Source: Bacillota bacterium
GTDB taxonomy: Bacteria; Bacillota_E; JAJZYS01; JAJYTV01
DNA length: 64,000 nucleotides
Assembly: GCA_021845645.1 (NCBI GenBank)
Contig: JAJZVM010000005.1
Coordinates: forward strand, 95,331 to 159,330
Reading direction: 5' to 3'
The notes beneath the pieces are model-generated. The model was not told the origin of the DNA. It made no database searches and worked only from the letters and a program-made list of their open reading frames with translations. Positions 8,660 through 16,263 of the stretch are shown in pieces. Positions within the stretch are counted from its first letter, which is position 1. Every line of letters begins with the position of its first letter. Made by a program: the position numbers and the translations under genes.

Positions 8660-9030
8660 TCAGCCAGATGCTTCGACCACCCTGGCAGCGATCTCCTGTG
8701 CGCAGGCGGCGGAATCCGTGGATGTGGTGTCGACTACCATGTCGTAGTCGATGCCTTCGTGGACGATCCGTGCCTGCGATCTGGCCATGCCGACGGTACG
8801 GTCGCCTCGCGCGGCCTCGCGCGCCTCCGCAACCCCCACCTCGCAGCGGACACCCACCCACAGGACGTTCAGACCCCTGAGGGCCGCCCGCCACCTCTGC
8901 TGTGCCGCAGGACCGCTGAGGAACACATCATCGATGATGATCCGGGCACCCACCCGCGCCATGGCAGCGATGCCCTCCATCCATGCGGCTTCTAGTTCCC
9001 GAAACTGCGCTCTGATCCTCACCGGGCTCC
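8660..9030 (-). pseudogene. 5'-truncated chloramphenicol phosphotransferase-like gene
   Basis: The readable part (about 120 residues) matches the C-terminal two thirds of CPT-family O-phosphotransferases: [17 protein letters not shown], then [35 protein letters not shown] and [13 protein letters not shown]. Intact family members begin with a P-loop (GGSSAGKS-like) about 60 residues earlier; nothing like it is found here. Homology stops near 9030, exactly where IS1595 transposase homology begins on the other strand. The frame remains open past the junction, but those residues look like transposon sequence. It is therefore a dead remnant, unless a truncated protein is made from an internal start. 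Intact relatives use ATP to phosphorylate a small hydroxylated substrate. Confidence 0.75.
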
Positions 9031-9671
9031 GGCAACTGCCCAAGCCAACGCTGACCGGCATTGTGGAAGCCGACGAGACCTTCTTCCTCGACTCGCAGAA
9101 GGGGTCCCGCCACCTCACCAGAGCTGCACGGTATTCGGAAGGCAAGGCGGCACTGCGAGGGATCAGCCACTACCAGGTCTGTGTCTTGGTCGCTCGGGAT
9201 AGGCAGGATTGCACCGTGTCCGAAGTCACAGGGTTTGGACATGTCACCGCAAAGCAGCTACAAGGGGCACTGAACAGCTACTTGCAGAACTGCATACTCT
9301 GTACGGATGCAGCCTCGGCATACGGGGCGTTCACAAAGGCGAACAACATCCCGCTTCAGATCCTGAACGCGAAGCGTGGCGTGCACAAGCATGGCATCTA
9401 CCATCTCAACAATGTGAACGCGTACCACAGCCGCCTGAAGCGCTGGCTGCGCCCGTTCAACGGCGTGAGCACCAAGTACCTGCCGAACTACCTCGTCTGG
9501 TTCCAACGCTACGATTTCATGCATAACGTTCCCTGGAACGTGATCGCAAACCGCCTTTTGGATCACAGTCACCAGTCCGTGAAGTTCACCACCACAAAAA
9601 CCTTCTTTGAGTTTGCTGAATGGCGTATACTGGAAATAGGAGGAATAGAGAATGAACCGCTTTGGAATTAG
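9031..9671 (+). pseudogene. IS1595-family transposase, 5'-truncated
   Basis: DDE transposase of the IS1595/ISXO2 group. The catalytic core is recognisable: [11 protein letters not shown] with the first Asp-Glu from about 9054, KGSR after it, CILCTDAASAYG with the second Asp, and RGVHKHGIYHLNNVNAYHSRLKRW leading to YLPNYLVW. The N-terminal zinc-ribbon and helical part of an intact protein, normally about 100 residues, is missing; upstream sequence in this frame is antisense to the phosphotransferase remnant. The reading frame ends at 9671, overlapping the start of the next gene by 20 bases. Codon use and base composition are AT-richer than the surroundings. No terminal inverted repeats could be identified. 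Confidence 0.85.
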
Positions 9672-10515
9672 AATCGCATGGAGAAGCATTGGCTTTTTGT
9701 TGGCTGCTCTCTTACTTTTGGTCTCCAGCTTTGCGTTTGCCCAGTCCCAAGCCTCGGCTGCAAAACTGAGCATGCAAGACCTACGCGCGCTGGTTCGCAA
9801 ATCAGGTGGGGTGTTGGTACGAACTTTCCCCGCCAATAACGGAGGGGACACCGGCGTCTTCGCAGAGATCAAGAAGCAGTTCTGGTTGACGTTCACGTGG
9901 TACGACCTGACCACAGGACAGTCTGCGCCGCTTCCTGTCTCATTCGGTAAGGTGCAGGTGGCGCAGCTTCTAGGTTGGGACGATGTCACTTTCGTCGATA
10001 TGGGCGAGGATCCGATGGGCAGTGGTTGGGTGTTTCCGTTCGCAGTGCGCTGCGTGCGCAACGACGCCACCACGCCTTTCACCTGCAATAATGAAGACGC
10101 CTACTTTCACGTGGCAACTCCAGTGTACTTCGGCAGCAAACCACACGAGGAACTCACAACCGTCATCTACACCATGGATGGTGTAGAGTTGGCATTTGGT
10201 CCTGAACGCGGCGGTGAAGCCATGTTCAATGCTGACTATCGCTCAATACCGCCCGTCACTACCGGCTTTGACGCCAAAGGACATCTGTTCACTCTCACCT
10301 TCCAGAACGCCACCGCGGCACCACACCTTATTGTGCCGAAAGGGAGCAACATCTACGTTCGCAACATCTCTGTACGCCAGGTCGGCTCCAACCTTGTGGT
10401 AGGACTATCGATCGACCCGCAGGCAGCGAAGTTCTACACCGGGCATATAGAGATGTTTCAGCCGTTGCCTTTCTTGGAGTTGAGGTTCTCGCAACAGAAC
10501 TGGAGCTATTACTAA
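9652..10515 (+). CDS. secreted protein of unknown function on the IS-derived island
   Basis: 287 residues with a clear Sec signal peptide: positive start (NRFGIRIAWR), hydrophobic core (IGFLLAALLLLVSSFAF) and an AFAQSQA-like signal peptidase I site near residue 30. The mature part is about 255 residues, rich in beta-type alternation and aromatics, with two cysteines near the middle (FAVRCVRNDATTPFTCNNEDAYF) that could form a disulfide. No family recognised. Start is firm: AGGAGG at 9638-9643 precedes ATG 9652. TATACT at 9626-9631 could be its -10. AT-rich codons contrast with neighbours, pointing to horizontal acquisition with the transposase. A hairpin at 10563-10589 ends it. Confidence 0.8.
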   Translation: MNRFGIRIAWRSIGFLLAALLLLVSSFAFAQSQASAAKLSMQDLRALVRKSGGVLVRTFPANNGGDTGVFAEIKKQFWLTFTWYDLTTGQSAPLPVSFGKVQVAQLLGWDDVTFVDMGEDPMGSGWVFPFAVRCVRNDATTPFTCNNEDAYFHVATPVYFGSKPHEELTTVIYTMDGVELAFGPERGGEAMFNADYRSIPPVTTGFDAKGHLFTLTFQNATAAPHLIVPKGSNIYVRNISVRQVGSNLVVGLSIDPQAAKFYTGHIEMFQPLPFLELRFSQQNWSYY

Positions 10516-10562
10516 CAGTTTGGGGCAAGAACCCGCTCAGGGGATACCAGCGACTACGAAGT

Positions 10563-10589
10563 CGAGCAGCGCTGTCAAAGTGCTGCTCG
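10563..10589 (+). terminator. rho-independent-like terminator of the island gene
   Basis: CGAGCAGC (10563-10570) pairs perfectly with GCTGCTCG (10582-10589), followed by TCTATTTG. It lies 48 bases after the stop of the secreted protein. Confidence 0.6.
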
Positions 10590-10632
10590 TCTATTTGACC
10601 GTTCCCGTTTCTAACAAAGTTTGTGAACAGAG

Positions 10633-11147
10633 CTAGAGGTTTTGCGTCAGGGAGTAGCGCTGGCCCTCCAGCGCGAAGCCCACGCTTGCGTTGACGAACT
10701 GCACCTGGTCGAGGGGCTGGTCGTCGACGCGGCTCCACGTCTTTCCGTCCGCAGTCTTCAGGAGACCTGCGCTCGTCACGGCGAACCCGACCGCCGGCGA
10801 GAGGAAGGAGAAGCCACTCACGGTTCCCGCGCCGAGGTACTGGCGGTGCCATGAACGGCCGCCGTCCGAGGTGGCGAGGATGATCCCCTGGCCGCCCGTC
10901 CAGCCGTCCTGCGCGTTCACGAAGTGCAAGGAGGAGAGGTTCGGAGGGGCGCCGGGCAGCAGCGCCACGGATGTTCCTTGGGGCTGCATGCGTAGGATCT
11001 CTCAAGATCCACGGATCTGGAAGGATGCGCTGGATTCGCGACCGCGGCCGCGCAGGCCGTAAGCAGCAGACAGGAAAGCATCGAGCCGCCAAGCAGGCGA
11101 AGCCGCCCGCCCCATCCTGTCCACCTTCTGACAGTCCTGCGGCGCAT
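10633..11147 (-). pseudogene. frameshifted, 3'-truncated lipoprotein with YCF48/BNR-like repeats
   Basis: Two reading frames together look like one gene. The upstream frame starts at ATG 11147 after AAAGGA and encodes a lipoprotein signal peptide (SMLSCLLLTAC). Around 10990 the coding sense moves to another frame that continues as MQPQGTSVALLPG and then YCF48/Asp-box repeats: SLHFVNAQDGWTGGQG...SDGGRSW, SFLSPAVGFAVTSAGLLKTADGKTW, and a third repeat QVQFVNASVGFALEG. This third repeat breaks off into RYSLTQNL and a stop right at the edge of the AT-rich island, so the 3' end is lost. Family members are exported beta-propeller proteins with assembly or binding roles. A sequencing error could explain the frameshift but not the 3' truncation. 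Confidence 0.65.
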
Positions 11148-11608
11148 GGCAATAGTCCTTTCGCCCAAGGTCACGCACACGTGAGCGCCCGGTTCCAGGC
11201 ATGACTTCCCTTCACCGCAAGGGAAGTCCTGTGAGCGACGCTCGTTAGTTCTTGCCACGCGGGCATCCGCGGTGCAAGGACCTGCACGCCGGTATTGCGG
11301 GCGTGAGCAGCCATTCCGAATGGAGACCGCCTGTACGCCCGAGACGCGGCGTTTCCATCTGCGGACATGCACGATCAGCGTTCCCTATACGGGGTAGCGC
11401 GCAGAGCGGCGGCTGCTCGCGCATCGCGGCCCGCCGGCCGCTCGGGGCCGGAGCGCCGTGCCATGCTCCGGCCGGGCCTGCGGTCGCAATGTCTGAGATT
11501 GTCGGTAGGCTGCAGGATTCGGTCGCATTTGGACGAACCTCCGCCCACTCCAGAGAGGCAACCTTGTCGCTTGGACGCACAAGGTTGCTCGCGCAGGGAG
11601 GTGCGCCT
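11148..11608. other. 461-base intergenic region upstream of the MerR-cupin gene
   Basis: Divergent intergenic space between the broken lipoprotein gene and the regulator gene. No convincing small gene on either strand. The reading frame of the regulator is open far upstream but lacks family similarity and a ribosome site before 11609. The notable element is the inverted repeat at 11558-11588. Confidence 0.5.
11558..11588. promoter_or_regulatory. 10-bp perfect inverted repeat upstream of the regulator gene
   Basis: GCAACCTTGT (11558-11567) and ACAAGGTTGC (11579-11588) are separated by 11 bases and end 20 bases before the ATG of the MerR-XRE-cupin gene. Candidate autoregulatory operator, since MerR proteins bind such dyads; it could also fold as an RNA hairpin in the leader. 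Confidence 0.5.
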
Positions 11609-12400
11609 ATGCGCATGCGGATCGCCGAGGTGGCCAAGGTTGTCGGCGTGTCGCCAGGCACCATTCGCAAGTGGGAGCGACAGCAGCTGCTGCGCGTGCC
11701 GCGCGGCGCGAACGGGTACCGGTACTTCTCATCGCGCGAGATCCAGCGCCTCGCGCTGATCCAGCGCATGACCCGCCAGGGTCTCAGCCTACAGGTCATC
11801 CGTACGGCTCTGCCGCCCGCCCCGGCGGATGTCGGGGAGGGCCCGTTCCGGTTGCCCGGCATCCTACGGACGCTGCGGGCGCACGCCGGCCTCAACCTGC
11901 AGGAGCTGGGGCAGGCGACGGGTATCTCCAGCGTCGAGCTCCTGCTGCTCGAGGGCGGTCGCACGACGGGCTCGATCGCGGCCCTGCAGAAGCTTGCGAC
12001 CTTCTACAGCGTCGCCCTGATCGACCTGGTCAAGGGCGACGTCGCCCCGCAGGCACATCTCATGCGGGCCGACGAGAGACCCCGTCTCGCCCTTACCGAC
12101 GAGGACGTGACGATCGAGGGCCTCGCGCAGGGTCCCGTGGGGCTGCAGCCGACCCTTCTGACGATCGCGCCCGGCGGCGGTGCCGACGAGTCGCATGCGC
12201 ATCCGGGCGAGGAGTTCCTCTACGTGCTCTCGGGGCAGCTCGAGGTCTGGCTGGGCGACACGTCCTACCTCCTCGGATCCGGCGACTCGCTCGCCTTCCT
12301 CAGCCTGACGCCGCACCGCTGGCGCGCCACGGGACCGGCGGCCACGATGGTCCTCTGGGTACACCGGGAGGCGCGGCGCGGCGCGGCGTCCGACAGCTGA
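11609..12400 (+). CDS. MerR-XRE-cupin fusion transcriptional regulator
   Basis: 263 residues with three domains in order. (1) MerR-type winged helix, residues about 1-70: RIAEVAKVVGVSPGTIRKWERQ, then GYRYFSSREIQRL. (2) An XRE-like helix-turn-helix, about 85-135: LRTLRAHAGLNLQELGQATG, then GSIAALQKLATFYSVALIDL. (3) A cupin, about 155-255, with SHAHPGEEFLYVLSGQLEVWLG and TPHRW as the metal or ligand-binding motifs. XRE-cupin regulators are common; an added MerR domain is not. ATG 11609 follows GGGAGG with a 6-base spacer. It is the first gene of a plus-strand block and probably controls the solute-binding protein, ThDP enzyme and hydrolase that follow, with the cupin sensing a small molecule; that role is inferred. 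Confidence 0.88.
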   Translation: MRMRIAEVAKVVGVSPGTIRKWERQQLLRVPRGANGYRYFSSREIQRLALIQRMTRQGLSLQVIRTALPPAPADVGEGPFRLPGILRTLRAHAGLNLQELGQATGISSVELLLLEGGRTTGSIAALQKLATFYSVALIDLVKGDVAPQAHLMRADERPRLALTDEDVTIEGLAQGPVGLQPTLLTIAPGGGADESHAHPGEEFLYVLSGQLEVWLGDTSYLLGSGDSLAFLSLTPHRWRATGPAATMVLWVHREARRGAASDS

Positions 12401-12597
12401 CCACGGGGCGGCCCGATCCCTGGCGACGTCCACCGCGCGAAGGAGATGATGCGAAGGCAAGCGGCAGGAGGTCCTTGCGCGTCCAGATGAGGTCCATGCC
12501 GCTCGCGAAGGGCGCCCCCGCCCTGCTACGCAGGAAGACGGTTGAGGTCCACCCCAGGGCCTGTCCTCCGATCGTACCTGTCAAGGGAGGTCCTTGC

Positions 12598-14340
12598 ATG
12601 AAGAGTTGGCGACTCGCCTCCTGGTCCGGTCTCCTCGCCGGCGCATCCCTCCTGACGGCAGCCTGTGGCGGAACGTCCGCCGGACAGGCACCGCTGCAGA
12701 AGGCGAACGAGGTCGTCGTGGCCCTGGCGCCACAGACCACCATCGGCAGCTTCACGCCCCTCGTCAACTCGGCGGCCTTCTACAACATCGTGGCGGAGTA
12801 CATGATGTACGCCCCGGTCGTCATGGCGTCGAGCCAGGACACGATCGACTGGCAGGACTCGCTGGCGTCTTCTATCTCCGCCAACAAGAGCGGCTCGCGC
12901 TACGTCGTCAAGCTGAAGCACTGGAACTGGTCGAACGGCAGGCCGATCACGGCGCAGGACGTCGCCTTCACGGCGGACGTCATCGTCGACGGCTGCACGA
13001 TGAAGAACCCCCCGTTCACCTACGGCGGCTGCGGCATCGGCGGGGTTCCGCCGGCGACAGGCCACGCCCTGATCAAGAGCGTGCAGGCTCAGGGAACCGA
13101 CACCGTCGTGTTCACCCTCACCGGTCCCGCCAACCCGGTCTGGTTCGAGCTCAACGGTCTCGGCCAGATCCTGCCCATGCCGAAGGCCGTCTGGGATCGG
13201 GGCAGCTACCGCGAGGACCTCGCCCTGCAGCAGAAGCTCTACAACGACCCGACCGCACCCGAGTTCAAGGTCGTGTCGGGCCCCTACAAGTTCAAGAACA
13301 TGGTCCCGAACGAGTTCTACACCTTCGTGCCGAACGAGGCCTACGGCGGCCACAAGGCCACCGTGACCTGGATCGAGCAGTACGAGACGTCCGACTCTGC
13401 GGAGTTCGCCGCCCTGAAGCGGGGGCAGGTGGACGCAGGCTACCTGACGCCGACCATGTTCTCCTCCGCCTCCGAGCTCAAGGGCCAGGACAAGAAGACG
13501 CTGAGCATCGGCGACGGATCGTTCGGCTGGTACGGCATCTCGCTCAACGCCGCGCAGAACTCCCTCGACGTCGGACCCGCCTTCCAGGACCCGACGGTCC
13601 GCGAGGCGCTGCAGTACGGCATCGACGAGAACGCCATCGGCGAGGTGCTCTACGGCAAGGGCCTATTCATCCCGAGCTACTCCGCGATCCCCGCCGGCTT
13701 CCCCGGCCTGACGAAGGCCGTCTTCGGCGTCTCGTCGATTCCCGCGCCATATCCCTACGACCCGGCCAAGGGCAAGGCGATCCTCGAGCAGGACGGATGG
13801 CACCTCAACGCCCAGGGTGTCATGCAGAAGGGCAAGGTGCAGCTCAAGTTCCCGGCGCTCTACCAGTCCGGCTCCACGGAGTGGTCCGACGCCGCCGTGA
13901 TCTTCGAACAGGACTGGGCGAAGATGGGCGTCCAGATCACGCCGGAGCCGGTAGCCTTCGGCACCATCATGGCGATGTCCGACACGCAGCCGGGCGTCTC
14001 CTCGAAGTGGGCCATGGCCCTCGCCGCCCAGTGGGGCTACGAGCCGGACTACTACCCGACCGGCGGCGGCATGTGGAACGTCGTCTTCAATCCCCTCGAC
14101 GACTTCAAGAGCGCGGACCTCGAGGCGAAGATCGCGGCGTCTTACCTGCCCGGAACCCTCCAGCAGGTGCAGCACAGCATGTACAGGTACGCGGTCGCCA
14201 CCGCCAAGGACCTGCCGGTTCTGTGGATGCCCGAGCCGTACGGCGTCAACGAGACGGCGTACTACGTACACGGCATGAACCGGTACTTCAACCCCGTCGC
14301 CGGCTTCACGCTGATGAACTACGTGACGATCTCGCACTAG
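12598..14340 (+). CDS. ABC-type solute-binding lipoprotein, family 5 (peptide/opine type)
   Basis: Extracytoplasmic binding protein, SBP_bac_5/DppA-OppA type, 580 residues. Lipoprotein signal with lipobox around Cys23 (SLLTAACGG). Family features: NEVVVALAPQTT near the mature N-terminus, YVVKLKHWNWSNGRPITAQDVAFTADVI (the W-SNG-P-TA-DV-F signature), PTVREALQYGIDENAI, and a C-terminal LPVLWMPEPYGVN. ATG 12598 follows AAGGGAGG. The leader is about 200 bases and contains a second copy of GGAGGTCCTTGC (around 12469) identical to the sequence around the true ribosome site. No permease or ATPase genes accompany it, so it is an orphan that must use a transporter encoded elsewhere. Confidence 0.92.
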   Translation: MKSWRLASWSGLLAGASLLTAACGGTSAGQAPLQKANEVVVALAPQTTIGSFTPLVNSAAFYNIVAEYMMYAPVVMASSQDTIDWQDSLASSISANKSGSRYVVKLKHWNWSNGRPITAQDVAFTADVIVDGCTMKNPPFTYGGCGIGGVPPATGHALIKSVQAQGTDTVVFTLTGPANPVWFELNGLGQILPMPKAVWDRGSYREDLALQQKLYNDPTAPEFKVVSGPYKFKNMVPNEFYTFVPNEAYGGHKATVTWIEQYETSDSAEFAALKRGQVDAGYLTPTMFSSASELKGQDKKTLSIGDGSFGWYGISLNAAQNSLDVGPAFQDPTVREALQYGIDENAIGEVLYGKGLFIPSYSAIPAGFPGLTKAVFGVSSIPAPYPYDPAKGKAILEQDGWHLNAQGVMQKGKVQLKFPALYQSGSTEWSDAAVIFEQDWAKMGVQITPEPVAFGTIMAMSDTQPGVSSKWAMALAAQWGYEPDYYPTGGGMWNVVFNPLDDFKSADLEAKIAASYLPGTLQQVQHSMYRYAVATAKDLPVLWMPEPYGVNETAYYVHGMNRYFNPVAGFTLMNYVTISH

Positions 14341-14429
14341 GCGGCCGCGTGGGGCACGGCCGGCCACGCGGTCGGGCGTGCCCTGCACTGTCGCCCGCCC
14401 ACTTTCCCCACCATTGAAGGGAGTCCAGC

Positions 14430-16127
14430 ATGAGCCACGCCTTGACCGGAGCAGATGTCGTCGTCGAAGGGTTGATCGCGGCCGGTGTCCGGGTGGTGTT
14501 CGGCGTGCCAGGCGATACCGGCATCGCACTCTATGAGGCGCTCTACCAGCGCCGCGACCGCATCCGGCACATCCTGGCGCGCGACGAGCGTGCCGCGGCG
14601 GCCATGGCCGACGCATACGCGCGCGTCACGAACCGGCTCGGTGTGGTCGAGGCGTCGTCCGGCGGCGGCGCCACCTACCTGGTGGGCGGGCTCGGCGAGC
14701 CCTTCGCGGCATCGGTGCCGCTCCTGGCGCTGACGAGCGACATCCCCCGCCAGAGCCGCGGCTCCGGCGCGATCACCGAGATCGACCAGGGCTCCCTGTT
14801 CAGTGCCGTGACGAAATACCGACGCACCGTCGACTCCACCGCAGCCCTGCCGCGCCTGCTGCGCGAGGCCTTGACCGCCGCCCTGAGCGGCCGGCCCGGC
14901 CCGGTCTCGCTCGTGCTGCCGGAGGACGTGCTCTCGGCCGCCGCGGCCGGTGCGCCGTCCGCCCTGCCATCGGACCTGCCCCTGCAGCGCCCCGAGGCGC
15001 CACAGGCAGCGGTCGCGGCCGCGGCGCTCGCGTTCGCAGCCGCCGAGCGGCCCGCCATTCTCGCAGGTTCTGGCGTGCATCTCTCGGCCGCCTGGGACGA
15101 GCTTCTTGCCCTGGCCGAGGAGAACGGCATGCCGGTCGCGACGACGATCCACGGCAAGGGCGCCTTCCCGGAGGACCATCGCCTCTCCCTAGGTACGGCG
15201 GGCGCGAACGGCGCCACGATGGAGGCCAACGGCGCGCTTGCACAGGCGGACGCGGTGCTGCTCGTGGGCACGCGGGCGAACGCCACCGATACGGACGGAT
15301 TCACGGCACCGGCGCGCGGCTCTGCCTTCATCGCGCAGATCGACATCGATCCGCTGCGCGCAGGGCGCAACTACCCCAGCTCCCTGGCGCTGCCCGGCGA
15401 CGCGCGCGCCGTGCTGCGCCAGTTGCGCGTGGCCCTCTCGGCAGGTGTCAGGCCGGAGCGGCCGGCGGCGTTTGCCCGGGTCTCATCCGGGTTTGAAGGC
15501 AAGCCCGCCGGCTGCGATGGAGCCTGCCTGCACCCCGCGGACGTCGTGCAGACACTCCAGGACGCGGCACGCGAGGACACGCTCGTCACCGCCGACGCCG
15601 GCACCCCGACGCCATGGCTCGCGGCGCTCTGGCGCATTCGCCGCCCCGGCCGCACCGTCCTCATCCCGCGCGGCCACGGCGCGATGGGCTTTGCCCTGCC
15701 GGCCGCAATCGGCGCCGCGATCGCCGAGCCGGGCAGGCCGGTGCTCTGTCTCACCACCGATGGCAGCTTCGCGCTCTCGTGCGGAGAGCTCGAAACGGTG
15801 CAGCGCCTGCGGCTGCCGGTCACGGTCGTACACCTCGGCAACCGCAGCTTCGGCTGGATCAAGATGCTGCAGCGCCTCTACCAGGACAGGCACTACCTCG
15901 GCGTCGACTTCGCGCCGGTGCGGGCGGATCTCGTGGCCCACGGGTTCGGCGTGGCGGCGCAGCGCGCCGAGACCCTGGACGAGCTCGCGGTCGCGCTACG
16001 GAACGCGCAGGCGAGCGGCCTGCCGCAGTTCATCGACGTCTCGGTGCCGTCCGAGGCGGACCTGGCTCCCCCCGTCGCGCCATGGCAGCGCACGCTGGCG
16101 GGCGCAGGCGGCAGGCCCGTCTACTAG
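14430..16127 (+). CDS. ThDP-dependent enzyme, acetolactate synthase/benzoylformate decarboxylase-like
   Basis: Three-domain thiamine-diphosphate enzyme, 565 residues. Catalytic Glu53 lies in LARDERAAAAMADAYAR. FGVPGDTG near residue 24 is the N-terminal signature. The C-terminal ThDP/Mg site reads TTDGSFALSCGELETVQRLRLPVTVVHLGN, with the usual GDG replaced by TDG. Domain spacing matches the IlvB/MdlC/oxalyl-CoA decarboxylase superfamily. It lacks the RDER variation expected of housekeeping IlvB, and no ilvN/ilvC is near, so a 2-oxoacid decarboxylase or ligase acting on an imported substrate is more likely than branched-chain synthesis. ATG 14430 follows GAAGGGAG. 89 bases separate it from the binding-protein gene; likely one operon. 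Confidence 0.88.
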   Translation: MSHALTGADVVVEGLIAAGVRVVFGVPGDTGIALYEALYQRRDRIRHILARDERAAAAMADAYARVTNRLGVVEASSGGGATYLVGGLGEPFAASVPLLALTSDIPRQSRGSGAITEIDQGSLFSAVTKYRRTVDSTAALPRLLREALTAALSGRPGPVSLVLPEDVLSAAAAGAPSALPSDLPLQRPEAPQAAVAAAALAFAAAERPAILAGSGVHLSAAWDELLALAEENGMPVATTIHGKGAFPEDHRLSLGTAGANGATMEANGALAQADAVLLVGTRANATDTDGFTAPARGSAFIAQIDIDPLRAGRNYPSSLALPGDARAVLRQLRVALSAGVRPERPAAFARVSSGFEGKPAGCDGACLHPADVVQTLQDAAREDTLVTADAGTPTPWLAALWRIRRPGRTVLIPRGHGAMGFALPAAIGAAIAEPGRPVLCLTTDGSFALSCGELETVQRLRLPVTVVHLGNRSFGWIKMLQRLYQDRHYLGVDFAPVRADLVAHGFGVAAQRAETLDELAVALRNAQASGLPQFIDVSVPSEADLAPPVAPWQRTLAGAGGRPVY

Positions 16128-16263
16128 CGGACCGAAGCGGGCCGCCCTCCCCCCGCGGCAACGGTCCTGCCCCACAGGATCCGGCAGCGCGCCCCGTCCG
16201 GGTCTGCGCCCGTCCGCTCCGACCGGAGCCCACGAAGCAGCGCGGAGAAGGGAGTCCTCTCAT

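Larger units (their letters stand above)
9031..10650. mobile_element. IS1595-derived AT-richer island with passenger gene
   Basis: About 1.6 kb with visibly lower G+C than the rest of the window. It contains the transposase fragment, the secreted orphan protein and its terminator. The left edge cuts a phosphotransferase-like gene and the right edge (about 10650) cuts the third repeat of a YCF48-like gene. Either a transposon with a passenger gene landed here and its left end was later deleted, or two deletions flank the insertion. Edges are estimated from where homology ends, not from terminal repeats. Confidence 0.6.

Noticed and set aside
8590..8880. Cys-containing frame (CLQCASSG) as the missing zinc ribbon of the IS1595 transposase
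   Set aside because: Only one CxxC, no second pair or helical linker, and the frame lies over the phosphotransferase remnant.
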